NCBI RefSeq assembly: GCF_000002515.2
Contig: NC_006041.1
Coordinates: 186,001 to 250,000, forward strand
Length of the DNA: 64,000 nt
Direction: 5' to 3'
Source of the DNA: Kluyveromyces lactis
Lineage: Eukaryota > Ascomycota > Saccharomycetes > Saccharomycetales > Saccharomycetaceae
Shown: positions 41,048-51,500 of the stretch, in pieces
Layout of the letters: each line of letters begins with the position of its first letter
How positions within the stretch are numbered: the stretch's first letter is position 1
Notes under the pieces: model-generated
Databases searched by the model: none
What the model saw: only the letters and a program-made list of their open reading frames with translations
Told to the model about the DNA's origin: nothing
Translations under genes and position numbers: made by a program

Positions 41048-42388
41048 TCAAAAGACATGGTTTGGATAGCGTAAGGATTCTACCATCAGTACTGCATTCT
41101 TTGGGTTTTGTTTGTTGAAGACAAACAAACCTTGTAGTTGTGCCGTAGAGATTGGTGTGTCCAGTTCAACAGCTTTTTGAACAAACTGCTCGCATAGTTC
41201 TTTCTCTTCTGGATAAAATCTTAAGAACATTTGTTTGATTTGGTATTCGGTAGCATTTCCAACGTATGTTTTATAATCGATTCTACCTGGTCTCATCACG
41301 GCAGGATCTAGTTTTTCAGGGTGGTTGGTCGTCATGAATGTAATTATCTCTTCACTGGATGCGACACCGTCTAATGCGTTCAGAAGGCCGCTAAAAGTGA
41401 CTCCGTTAACGAAACCTTCATCGTTCTTGCTTCTTTTAACAAATGCTGCGTCGATATCTTCTAACAACATTAAACTTCTTTCTGGAAGGTTGTTCATAAG
41501 ATAGTTTAATCTATCATCAGTAAGATTGGGGTCCGCAAGGTTCATAATGCAGATATTGTAGTCCAACTCACCAGCCAATGCTTGAATGAATGATGTCTTA
41601 CCACTTCCCGGTGGGCCGTATAAAAGATATCCTCTTCTATACGGGATACCACGATCGTAGTACCATTTACCATTTTGTAAGAAATCATTTACATCATTTA
41701 AGATGCTCTCCTTCAATCCGTTATCCAAGATAACACTCTTTAAGTTTCTTTTAGCCTTTGGTTGACCAAACGGTCTCCATTCGTTAGCCCAAGAGGTGTA
41801 GATCACTGTTTTACCTGTTTGAGCTTTCACCGCCAAGTCTTTAGCCTCCATCAACAATTCTTGGAACAAATGTCTATCACGATATAATGTGGTTAGCTTT
41901 ACAGTTTCAAATGGTGTACCATTTGTAATGTTTGCTATTTGCCCCGATCTTTCTCGTTTAATCAGCATGAATGCGCCTTTATATCTTATCAAGTGATTTC
42001 CGACACCTGGAACAAAATTCACTTCGGTACTCACAGAACCGTTATTATGCTGTAAATAATTGGTCTCCACTGACAAGTGTCTTGATGACCTATGGGGATA
42101 TCTTGACATCCATTGCAAGAACCATAAGTACGATTTATCTTTACTTGGAATTTCAAGGTCCACGATCAATTGATGATAAGCCAATCTGCTTGTTGATATC
42201 ACTCCCCTTCTCAGTAATGCAAGAGATGTACCTAAAACCATTAGTCCACCACCAGCGGCAAAGTATGGGTTTCCTTCAATAAACTGGTTAAATAAACCCT
42301 TAGCCATTCCAGTGACAGATCCGTCAGAATCATTTCTCACCTTTTCAAAATCTATAGGAGGAAGTCCACCCGTACCGTTACTCGCCAT
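41048..42388 (-). CDS. BCS1: Mitochondrial AAA translocase Bcs1
   Basis: Inner-membrane AAA protein that exports the folded Rieske Fe-S protein Rip1 during complex III assembly. Length is 446 residues (S. cerevisiae 456). It has one membrane segment (about 44-60), the BCS1-specific domain (about 65-225), then the AAA module with GPPGSGKT, Walker [10 protein letters not shown], and [20 protein letters not shown]. No cleavable presequence; import uses the internal signal after the membrane segment. It matches YDR375C. Confidence 0.98.
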   Translation of the reverse strand: MASNGTGGLPPIDFEKVRNDSDGSVTGMAKGLFNQFIEGNPYFAAGGGLMVLGTSLALLRRGVISTSRLAYHQLIVDLEIPSKDKSYLWFLQWMSRYPHRSSRHLSVETNYLQHNNGSVSTEVNFVPGVGNHLIRYKGAFMLIKRERSGQIANITNGTPFETVKLTTLYRDRHLFQELLMEAKDLAVKAQTGKTVIYTSWANEWRPFGQPKAKRNLKSVILDNGLKESILNDVNDFLQNGKWYYDRGIPYRRGYLLYGPPGSGKTSFIQALAGELDYNICIMNLADPNLTDDRLNYLMNNLPERSLMLLEDIDAAFVKRSKNDEGFVNGVTFSGLLNALDGVASSEEIITFMTTNHPEKLDPAVMRPGRIDYKTYVGNATEYQIKQMFLRFYPEEKELCEQFVQKAVELDTPISTAQLQGLFVFNKQNPKNAVLMVESLRYPNHVF

Positions 42389-42651
42389 CTTGCAGTTCTC
42401 TAAATTATCTTTGGACAGTGTTTAACTTTCCTAGAATGTACTGGATCAAACTTCTACTTATGTTGCAAGTTTTCATATACTTCAAATTTGTCTGGTTGAT
42501 AGCTCATCTCTTGATATTCATTGTGGACACTTTTTTTTTCAATTGTAATAAGGTTCAAGAAAGATTTACTTTGTGCAAAGAGGAAATCGAGGCCTCGGAT
42601 TTCTATGATCTATCAGTCAATACACTAAACTTACTTAGTTTTCTTATTTAG

Positions 42652-43377
42652 TTAGATTAATGCATCTAAAGTAGACCCATTCGATTCAACGAGTCTCCAA
42701 TTTGGCAATTTATACTCGACATTTTCGGGTGAGTATTCAGGATAGCGTTTGTTAACGGCTTTCAGCACTTCATTGAACATCACCTCGTAACCTTTGCCGG
42801 TGAAATGCAACCCATCACATAAAAGCTCTGGCCATGTATCGCCCTGGTCTTTGAACGCTTCGTACAGGTTCACGAATGCAACATCTTCTTCACGAGCAGC
42901 TTCTTCCGCAGCATCGCTATATTGTTTATACAATTCATTTGAACGAACGTAACCCTTATCAACCTCTGGCTTCTTCAACGAGTACCAGTGGTCTTGGTCG
43001 TGCAGAGCAGGGCCTACCACAACAACTTTAATTCCTTTATTTTTCATCATCTGAATCAGCTTGATGGTGTTTTCTTTGAATTCAGGTAGTGGCACGTTTT
43101 GTTGCTCATGTTGACAGGAATCGTTCGAACCGAAGAACAACGTACTGATAGCCACATCTTGTTCTTGCTCCAAAATTTTTGGCAGGAGTTTCAGTGCCCA
43201 CCGAGAATTGTATCCGCTAAAACCTCTTTGAACAATATCGAGCTTTCTGGTGTATGCATTGACCAATGCCGCTCCAAGTGAGAATTGATCAGTCTGGTCC
43301 CCATTCATTCTTGTATTGAATGAGAACTCGGTGATGGAATCTCCAAATAATAAGAACTTTTGATATGTTAGAGCCAT
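42652..43377 (-). CDS. IAH1: Isoamyl acetate esterase Iah1 (SGNH/GDSL)
   Basis: Hydrolase that cleaves acetate esters such as isoamyl acetate and so limits fruity aroma. Length is 241 residues (S. cerevisiae 238). The nucleophile is S14 in FGDSITE. The SGNH blocks are visible as GFSGYNSRW, FFGSNDS and the C-terminal catalytic DGLHFTGKGYEV. It matches YOR126C, between YDR375C and YDR376W homologues. The promoter is divergent with ARH1. Confidence 0.96.
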   Translation of the reverse strand: MALTYQKFLLFGDSITEFSFNTRMNGDQTDQFSLGAALVNAYTRKLDIVQRGFSGYNSRWALKLLPKILEQEQDVAISTLFFGSNDSCQHEQQNVPLPEFKENTIKLIQMMKNKGIKVVVVGPALHDQDHWYSLKKPEVDKGYVRSNELYKQYSDAAEEAAREEDVAFVNLYEAFKDQGDTWPELLCDGLHFTGKGYEVMFNEVLKAVNKRYPEYSPENVEYKLPNWRLVESNGSTLDALI

Positions 43378-43893
43378 TATTTCCTCTGTATATGTGCGTC
43401 TTTCTGCTTAACCTTGTTTACTGCTTTTTCAATGCTCGGTGTTGTGAAGATGGAGTGATTCTCTATTAAACTCCATCTCTCTTTCCCTTTCTATATATAT
43501 ATATATCTGTGGTGGGTTGCATCGAGAGACAAGAATACGTAATTGGTGTTACTCGAAGTTACCCTGGAAAGCGACGGTTTAACGATCAACGTAGTTCACT
43601 GATACCGTTGGACAAGGTCGGCTAATATATTCCGATCAGAACCATGACGGCAGTCGGTCCTACAAGACAAATTATAGTAGGCAACAGGAATGCTGCAACA
43701 GTCTTTTCCTTACATTTCTCTGTCTTATTTTACGTTAGCTTCTTTTAGTCATTTCTGGTGTGTATGTCTTGTCAGACAATTAATAAGTTTGACCGAGGTT
43801 ACAGTACATGTATAGATCAAGAAAACGGCAAACCTCTACGTACCTGGCTGAAACTGCATTCAATTGGAGTAGCACTATCATAATAAAAGGATC
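43378..43893. other. Intergenic: IAH1/ARH1 divergent promoter
   Basis: 516 bp, with a TA dinucleotide tract at about 43492-43506 next to IAH1 that may serve as a TATA-type element. Nothing else recognised. Confidence 0.5.
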
Positions 43894-45330
43894 ATGGTTC
43901 GAAAATACGTATCCATCATCGGGTCAGGTCCGTCGGGGTTTTACACCGCTCATCATCTGCTACAAAATGTTAAGGTACCTTTAGAAGTGACTATATGGGA
44001 AAGGCTACCAGTGCCATTCGGACTTTCTAGGTATGGTGTTGCGCCTGATCATCCTAACGTTAAGAACTGTGAGGACACGTTTACTGATACTGTCAAAGAT
44101 GTGATGGGGAAGGATTCAATACATAAGTTCAATTTTATCGGAAATTGTGAAGTCGGAAAAGATATAGAACTTTCGAAGCTGCTAAGCAAGCAGGATGCTG
44201 TCGTGTTAAGCTATGGATGTGCCACTGATAGGAAATTAGGTATTCCTGGGGAAAATGACACTACTGGTGTATTTACTAGTAGACAATTTGTGAATTGGTA
44301 TAATGGACATCCAGACTTTGCGTTACATCCTAAATTTATGGACTTTGATTGGAAAAGTGTCAAGAACGTTGGTATAATCGGTAATGGTAACGTGGCATTG
44401 GACCTAGCAAGATTACTACTGAGCAATAATGTAGATTCGATATGGGGCCGTACAGATATCAGCCCAATTGCATTGAATAAGTTGCGAGAGGCTCCAATTG
44501 AAAATGTGAAGTTAATAGCCAGAAGAGACTTCCCTAATAGTAAGTTCACAAATAAAGAACTAAGAGAAATGTGGCTACTAGAAGAATATGGTGTAAGGGG
44601 TCACATTGACAGCAAATTTTTTACGCCTGAAGAATGGGAGATGAAGGAGCAAGTCAGATCTTTTAGAAGATGCGTCGATCTTTGTTCGGAATACGTGAAA
44701 CCTTTCGAGTTAAGATCAGCAAAATATAAGAAACTACCTCAGCCAACCAATGGAATCTTTACGAAGAATTGGGAGCTTGATTATTTGAAGACTCCTTTAG
44801 AAATCTTGAAAGACGAGACCACTGGATATATCAAATCATTGAAATTATGCAACAATACTCTAACGAAAGCCAACAAAGTGATACCTCACGAAGAGGAAAC
44901 AATGTCATACGAGGTAGACCTTCTAATCACTTCTTTAGGATACAAGGGCTCTGCAATGGCTGGATTTGAGGAATTAGGAGTTCAATTCGATAATGCAAAG
45001 GTCACTAACAAGCAGGGACGCGTTCTCAATACTGAGGGAAATGAGATTCCAAGACTTTACACTTCTGGTTGGATAGGAAGAGGTGCATCCGGGGTCATCC
45101 TGGCAACTATGACTAACGCCTTTAAGGTCGCAGATAATATCTTAAAGGATCTAAATGTACTTCCCACGAGGGAAGGCACGTCACTTCCATCGCTACAGAA
45201 TATAAGATACACTACCTGGGATGATGCTCAGAAAATATTGAAATTCGAACAAGAAAAGGGCGAGCAGGTGTCAAAACCCCGCGAGAAGCTACTTACTATC
45301 GAAGAAATGCTTCAAGTGGTCAACAAGTGA
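43894..45330 (+). CDS. ARH1: Adrenodoxin reductase Arh1
   Basis: Mitochondrial NADPH:ferredoxin oxidoreductase that feeds electrons to Yah1 for Fe-S cluster and heme A synthesis. Length is 478 residues (S. cerevisiae 493). The FAD site is SIIGSGPSGFYTAHHLL at the N terminus and the NADP site is VGIIGNGNVALDLARLLL near residues 153-171. The C-terminal FAD-contacting YTSGWIGRGASGVILATM is conserved. The N terminus is short before the FAD motif, so the targeting signal is not obvious. It matches YDR376W. Confidence 0.97.
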   Translation: MVRKYVSIIGSGPSGFYTAHHLLQNVKVPLEVTIWERLPVPFGLSRYGVAPDHPNVKNCEDTFTDTVKDVMGKDSIHKFNFIGNCEVGKDIELSKLLSKQDAVVLSYGCATDRKLGIPGENDTTGVFTSRQFVNWYNGHPDFALHPKFMDFDWKSVKNVGIIGNGNVALDLARLLLSNNVDSIWGRTDISPIALNKLREAPIENVKLIARRDFPNSKFTNKELREMWLLEEYGVRGHIDSKFFTPEEWEMKEQVRSFRRCVDLCSEYVKPFELRSAKYKKLPQPTNGIFTKNWELDYLKTPLEILKDETTGYIKSLKLCNNTLTKANKVIPHEEETMSYEVDLLITSLGYKGSAMAGFEELGVQFDNAKVTNKQGRVLNTEGNEIPRLYTSGWIGRGASGVILATMTNAFKVADNILKDLNVLPTREGTSLPSLQNIRYTTWDDAQKILKFEQEKGEQVSKPREKLLTIEEMLQVVNK

Positions 45331-45438
45331 AATGTAACTGATAACGTTGGAACCTTGGATCCTAACGTCTAGTCACCTGACCATAAATAGAAATGCTTAC
45401 TCTTTTTTATATATCGTATGCATCGTCATGGATTTTCA

Positions 45439-45446
45439 ACCAATCA
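45439..45446 (+). promoter_or_regulatory. HAP2/3/4/5-type CCAAT site of ATP17
   Basis: ACCAATCA is an exact match to ACCAATNA, the consensus of the Hap2/3/4/5 activator of respiratory genes. It lies 312 bp upstream of the ATP17 start. Regulation is inferred from the motif and the gene's role. Confidence 0.55.
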
Positions 45447-45476
45447 AAATAAGGAAATGAACAATGGCTTCAACGA

Positions 45477-45486
45477 ATCACGTGAC
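45477..45486 (+). promoter_or_regulatory. Cbf1-type E-box (ATCACGTGAC)
   Basis: Matches RTCACRTG, the Cbf1 recognition sequence, 272 bp upstream of ATP17. Cbf1 is known to act on respiratory genes in yeasts. The paired HAP site 30 bp upstream makes a joint role plausible. Confidence 0.5.
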
Positions 45487-45757
45487 ATACGCATATCACT
45501 TACAACGACTTGTGTTGTTAAGACATTTAAACCGCTTTGGCAGCTAACAGAAAACCAAATCATTAATAACGATGTGCATTATACACTACACCATAGACAA
45601 ATTTTTGAGTTTTTTGGCTTCAATCCTTTCAATAACAAAACTATCGTTAGTTTAAACATCTCGAACGTTCAATTGGGTTATACGTATTGCACTGTTAGGC
45701 TATTCTCTTGTGTATTCCCCAAAGGTTGTGAAATACGGATATCCAACACACACAAAT

Positions 45758-46467
45758 ATGATTGCTAAACGTGCCTTGTCTACTTTGATTCCACCAAAGA
45801 TTGTTTCCGCTAACGTATGTTAATCCGTTGTTATCAAAGAGGATGGAAAGTAAAACGAAAGAGGGAGAAGTAGCAGTTATAATTCAAGAAACTGTCGCAA
45901 TGGATATAGAATATGTGGTACATGCTATTACGTAGTAAATGCTTTATTGTTGAGAGTACTTGGAAACTACAATATATTTTGACCCTATTTCCACCAGCAC
46001 CTCACCAATAGGGTGTCATGTTTTTGGGAGTACCATGTTAAAAAAAACAGCCAATTGAACTGTAAACAGTTCCAATCAGAAAAATGCTAGCCTTCAATAC
46101 TTTCTATTTTCATCCTCAATCAATCCAAGATTTTGGTTACTTTCTTTATGCCATTTTACTAACATGATATATAAATGATTTCCAAACCTTTGGTTTCATT
46201 TGAACTTCTATTTGATCACAGAACTTGGGCTCTGCTCCAAATGCTAAGCGTATTGCTAATGTCGTTTCCTTCTATAAGTCCTTGCCACAAGGTGAAGCTG
46301 CTGCTGTCAAGCCATCTGGTTTGATCGGTAGATACAAGGCCAAGTTTTTTGATGGTGAAAATGCCTCTGGTAAGCCTCTATTGCATTTGGCCATTGGTAT
46401 CTTGACATTGGGTTACTCTATGGAATACTACTTCCATTTGAGACACCACAAGGGCGGTGAACATTAA
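45758..46467 (+). CDS. ATP17: ATP synthase subunit f Atp17 (two exons)
   Basis: Membrane subunit f of the mitochondrial F1Fo ATP synthase, near the peripheral stalk. Exon 1 (45758-45814) encodes MIAKRALSTLIPPKIVSAN and exon 2 (46222-46467) continues NLGSAPNAKRIANVV. Joined, they give 100 residues aligning end to end with S. cerevisiae Atp17 (101), including the N-terminal targeting segment, one membrane helix (LLHLAIGILTLGYSMEYYF) and the HLRHHKGG tail. Exon 2 read alone lacks an ATG and would be missed or truncated. S. cerevisiae ATP17 has no intron as far as I know. It matches YDR377W, between ARH1 and LSM6. Confidence 0.96.
45815..46221 (+). other. ATP17: ATP17 spliceosomal intron
   Basis: 407-nt phase-0 intron. 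Donor GTATGT at 45815-45820; branch point TACTAAC at 46157-46163; acceptor CACAG ending at 46221, the first AG after the branch motif (58 nt away). Two hairpins lie between donor and branch point: ACCCTATT/AATAGGGT (45982-46014), and ATTGAACTG paired with CAGTTCCAAT around a TAAA loop (46054-46076). These may shorten the donor-branch distance. No snoRNA boxes were found inside. Confidence 0.95.
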
Positions 46468-47159
46468 ATCAATTGAATAGGAAAACCACTTTCTTATTTT
46501 GGTGAGAATGATTTTATCTCTCCTGCATGAGAGTTTGTTTCGATTGAGAATAACACTATTATTCAAGATGAAAATCAAGCTGTGCACCGAATTAAGGTTA
46601 AAAGGTTCCACAAGAATGGTACAGCCCTCACTTGTTCCACCTTCTATTCTCTTTAATATATTCTCAAAAAAAAACTACAACATGATATGAGGTTCGCGGT
46701 TTGTTTGATCTGAAAGCTTTCTTTATCACAGAATAAATAAGAAACTACGAAAGGAACCTCTTTGATCTCCTTTTCTCTAACGATATGACAATAAATTTTC
46801 TCTTTTAAGAATCATGATATAAAAATTTGAAAAGAGTAATGTATAACTCACTGGTACAAGGTTAATATATATTATTATTGTATTAGATATCTACATATTC
46901 TTATTATTTTAAAATAAAATCAGAATTTAAATTTATGTATGCTTTGGTGCTTTATATATGTGCATCGTAGTATTTTTTAACACTTTCCGCTTTGATAACG
47001 TTCCATCTTTATAGTATACAATTATATACTTTTGTATATAAATTATTATTAGTATTATCATATTATTGTAGTTATTGAGCTTCTGAGCAAATAGGACACT
47101 TTATAATATCGACTTACAAAAGTCATTGGTCGAAGTCAATCTTATTGCCCAATCGAAGC
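46468..47159. other. Intergenic: convergent ATP17 / LSM6 3' flanks, AT-rich island
   Basis: 692 bp between two stop codons, longer than other convergent gaps here. From about 46840 to 47075 it is strikingly AT-rich with TTATTATT-type repeats. I looked for centromere elements (CDEI/CDEIII) and tRNA signals and found none. A replication origin is possible but not shown. Confidence 0.5.
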
Positions 47160-47402
47160 CTATTTTTCGCTAATGTATAACACCTGCGATCCCCTTAGAA
47201 ATACTTCAGAAGGATATTTATGCAAAGTTCCGTTCTCTTCTGCCTCATAATGTTCCGACACTTGTGACATTGTGACGTTCATAAACCCATCAATTGATTC
47301 TAGCTTACCTTGATACAATATTCCTGAGAATAGCTTGACGTATACTGGTTTTCCAATGATGTTCTCCAAAAAGGAGCCAGAAGCCGTTGCCTTAGATTCC
47401 AT
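47160..47402 (-). CDS. LSM6: Lsm6, Sm-like protein
   Basis: Subunit of the Lsm1-7 (cytoplasmic mRNA decapping) and Lsm2-8 (nuclear U6 snRNA) rings. Length is 80 residues (S. cerevisiae 86). Sm motif 1 is NIIGKPVYVKLFSGILYQG with LESIDGFMNVTM; Sm motif 2 is VFLRGSQVLYI. It matches YDR378C and shares a divergent promoter with the RGA gene. Confidence 0.97.
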   Translation of the reverse strand: MESKATASGSFLENIIGKPVYVKLFSGILYQGKLESIDGFMNVTMSQVSEHYEAEENGTLHKYPSEVFLRGSQVLYISEK

Positions 47403-48516
47403 GATGTGTTAACAATCTATGCCTTTGAAATTTGGTAGCGTCGAAATAAAGATATGAAGAAGCCTGTAGTTCTTGCATCTGAACCTACTCTCATCATTCT
47501 CCATCAGTTCAACGTTATATTAACAAAGTTCACTTTTCATTGTTCACGTTGAAGTAAAAGGGAAAGAATGTTCTAGTCACGTGATCTGTGGTAAAGTGAA
47601 TTAAGTGATATGCAGTAAGTAATAAATTAATTAATTAAATGAATGGAAGGGAACAGCGCAGATTATAGTAATATATTGCTCTAGCTTGGAAACAAATGTC
47701 AAAGGTTCTTCCTGGATACATTCCGACAACAACCAGCATTCTTTGACTCCAATTTTAGCCAAAATCTTCGAACTCTAAGACCTTGAAACAAAGAAACTGA
47801 ACTCCAAATCACGCCTGCACACCACATAGTTCAAACATTCTCAAACCTGGTTCCTGATTTTGTTTCAATGCATATATACATTTCGAAACCGTTGAGAGAC
47901 AGCACTAATTTACCTTAGTGGCTCTCTGCAGCTGATAGATATGCTATATCAATTCAGCTAGAATATAATTGACGTGGTGTGCTGTTTACGTTTCCCTATC
48001 TAATTGACTTCCATATTTAGCACTGGTTAGGACCGATTGTACATATATATAATCAAGATTGAGACACGATTTATTTATATCAACTCGCTTCAAACGTTTC
48101 GGATTTTAACAAGATAGGGCTGCATTCACTCTCGATCAAAACATTCCTTGAGTTAATTGAACCCTCGTATCTATATTTCGATCTCAACATTCATATTGAG
48201 GGAATTTACTCCGTCCACGAGGAACAGCTTGGAATTCTTTTCCCTTATATAGTACTCTCTAACGGTGCGTGGCAAGAAAATATCATAGTATAAAGCCGCT
48301 GCTAATACATCTCTCTATTAACTTTTTTTTTTTTTTGGTGTGTCGTGCTCTTTGTGCGTGTTCTGTTATTATTATACTTTCGATTCGAAGATTAATCTTA
48401 GATTTCTTTTCAGCTTTTGATCCATTAGATCAAAAAGTTATTGATCCAGGGACAAACGAACACACTACAAGACCATCACCTCCACAGCGTGCTACATCTG
48501 CAAAACTAATTACCGT
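47403..48516. other. Intergenic: LSM6/RGA divergent promoter region
   Basis: 1114 bp. Contains the E-box GTCACGTGA at 47576-47584, TAATTAATTAATTAAA at about 47623-47639, and a 14-16-nt T tract near 48310 shortly upstream of the RGA start. No tRNA or snRNA seen. The length is probably RGA promoter plus leader. Confidence 0.5.
47576..47584 (+). promoter_or_regulatory. Cbf1/Pho4-type E-box (GTCACGTGA)
   Basis: RTCACGTGA match about 175 bp upstream of LSM6. It could serve LSM6 or RGA. It resembles centromere CDEI, but no CDEIII or suitable AT-rich spacer follows, so I treat it as a promoter site. Confidence 0.4.
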
Positions 48517-51500
48517 ATGTCTGCCTCTCCGAAGGGGGCTGCTGAGACGTCAGTATGTGTTCGTTGTACGAACCATATTACTATGGGTCATGCGTACGAA
48601 TTAGGCGGAAATAGATGGCACACCCACTGTTTCTCCTGCTACAAATGTGATAAGCCTCTAAGTTGTGACTCGGATTTCTTAGTTCTGGGTACAAGTGATC
48701 TCATATGTTTCGAGTGCTCGGACTCATGCAAAAATTGCGGTAAGAAGATCGATGATTTGGCTATCATTCTTGCATCATCGAATGAAGCTTATTGTTCTGA
48801 ATGTTTCAAATGTTGCAAATGTGGTGAAAAAATTAACGATCTTAGGTATGCAAAGACAAAGAAAGGGTTATTCTGTATAACTTGTCATGAACGACTTTTA
48901 GCCAGGAAGAAGTACCATGAGGAGAAGAAGCGAAGACTAAAGAAACAGTTGCCGATCGTTCCATCGCCCAAATTACCAGACTCCTCTTCTTCACTTGACC
49001 CGCAGAAGATGGAGTTCAGCAGCGTGGAGACTGCGAATAATAGTAATTTGAACTCGAGCTTAGATCCGGGGCTCGAACTCACGCCAGAAAGCAACCCTTA
49101 TTCCGTAGTTTCATCAATTGCACCGGATAGGTCTAGTTCACGACCTGCAACTGCAGAGTTGTTGCAGCATAACCACCAGCATGCAGATAATAATTACAGT
49201 GAGGATGTAATAAACCAACTGAACCAATCACCCTCTCCACCTCCACAAAAGTCCATTACCGCTCCAATAGATTTCTCAAAGAAGGATGCTATAGTTAAGT
49301 CAAGCTCGAATAGTGTCATTGCACAATTCTTAGATGATGAGTACCATGATGACGACGGTAATGTATCAATTTCAACACAACACAAGGATTCACAATTAGA
49401 TAAAATCTTACAGAACACGTTGGACAATTCTGAGGAGGATACTTTACAGATAAGCTCTACTTTCAACTCATCCGATAACCTACCATCTAGCCTAAGGCAA
49501 AATTCGGATTCCAGTGTAATGATAACTCGGGCCGATTTGGAGCAACAATTGAATGATGGCCCAGATAGTTCAATCAATAAAACACCTTTGCATTCTTCAG
49601 TCAAATCTCCATCACATGGCTTGAAGTCCCCAAGATCGCCAGAATTACATAGGCACGCTATTGTTTATGCGACTGAATCACAAGAAGACATTATTTCTGA
49701 GCAGTATTCAACAAGTATAACTGCCGCATTAAATACCCCTAAAGCAAGAAATAACAGCATTGAAGAGGATTCTCACTTCCGGACTCCAAAATCCGATACA
49801 GAATCCAAACCTACTGGACTGGGTATTTCAACACCAAAATCTAAACAGAAGTTTAAACTGAGTAGCTCTCTTGCCATTATATCTCCTAGAACAGAAGCTG
49901 TCAAACATTCAAATACCATCGGCATCCCATATGACAGCACAGAAGAGAGACCTCCAAGTTCAACCAATACAGAAAACGCATCTACAATTAACCATTCTGC
50001 TCCGGACCATCATCGTAGGACATCGAGTGGTGCAAAAAATATCACAAGGTCACTTTCATTCAGATCTAAAAACTTGATCTCGAATCTAAGGAACAAAACT
50101 AGGTCAGCAAATTCTCCAGGCAGGTCTTCAGAAAAGGATTTCGACACTCATTCAGGTTGGGGCGTTGTATCTACACATCCTGCAATAGATGAATCATCAA
50201 GCTCGCAAACAACTCAGGTACCACGGAGACGGGTGTCTGGTAGGGGCCAAAGTGATAGCACCATCTATTCACATATACCTACAGACAGTGCGCAACAACC
50301 AAATCATATAAGGTCTCAAAGTGGAAGCAACAAAGTTGCGATGTTCAGAACTCCACCTTTAGGCTCCGCGAATACTACAGTACACTCACACAATAAATCT
50401 CTAAGCATTGATCCTAATAACCAAAGCACTATACGGGAGGACGAAAAATCCGACGATGATCGAGTATTCACTCCTGTGGCAAAAGATTTCTTCGAAAAGG
50501 ACGTGAAATCTATCAGTTTGCAGTTAAGGAAACTTAATATGGAGGTCAAGGAATTACAACTGACGAAGGCTCAATTAACTGCTGACATTGAAAAACTAAA
50601 GATTACAAAAGAGACTTTGACGTCAGAAACCGAAGCCCTTCGAATTGAAAAACGGGATCTCAAATTAACGACGACATCACAAGAATCATTAACTGACGAC
50701 GCATACGAGGTGGATTTCAACGGAAGCAATAATGCTCTAAGCCCTACTAGAAACCAACTCCCTTCTACATCCAATAGCAGTATTGCAAAACCTCGATTTT
50801 GGAAACTTTTCGGAAGTGGGAATACTAATGTAAGACAGGTCAATCCAAATTCTTCCAAATCCATAGAAATTAGTGCTCCAATGCTACAGAATCCAAATGA
50901 ATTTGATGACCTGAAACTTTTCCCAATTCCCTATTCCGCGTCGAATGACTCTGTTCCAAGGAACAGTTTATCATCTTCCAGTTCTGATGGACAAACTCTC
51001 TATGGATCATCCCTGGTTGCAAGATGTGCATATGAAAGACGGGATGTTCCATTAATCATTACAACATGCATCAACTATATCGAATCAGACCCTGAATATA
51101 TGATGGCCGAAGGTATTTACAGAAAATCAGGTAGTCAGGTTATCATAGAGCAATACGAGAAAATGTTTGCAGAAGAAGAAAAAGTCGATTTTGGAAAGCA
51201 AAATACTGATGTTCACGCAGTAACGAGCATATTCAAAAGATATTTACGCAAGCTTCCAAATCCAGTTTTCGGTTATCAATGTTATGAAAGTTTGATAAAT
51301 TTAATTCGTGAGAATAACCTGTTGATTGAGCTTCCATTAAACAATAGTTTAAAGCAACCAGATCTTTTTACCAACATTTTGGTAAAGTTAAGCGACATAT
51401 TGAAAACTCTGCCTATTCAACATTTAGTGGTTTTGAAACTTTTATGCAACCATTTAGAACTGATCATGAGGTATCAAGAGGATAATCTGATGAATTTGCA

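Larger units (their letters stand above)
45331..45757. other. Intergenic: ARH1 3' flank / ATP17 promoter
   Basis: 427 bp holding a HAP-complex site and a Cbf1-type E-box (listed separately). A 116-codon open frame (45418-45768) runs through it and overlaps ATP17 exon 1 in another frame; I treat it as chance. Confidence 0.6.

Noticed and set aside
45418-45768. 116-codon plus-strand open frame upstream of ATP17
   Set aside because: It crosses the HAP and E-box sites and overlaps ATP17 exon 1 in another frame. No protein-like features.
47576-47700. Centromere with CDEI-like GTCACGTGA
   Set aside because: No AT-rich CDEII of proper length and no CDEIII-like TTTCCGAAA follows. TTCCGAAA matches near 36242, 36713 and 37160 are in coding or ordinary promoter DNA without CDEI.
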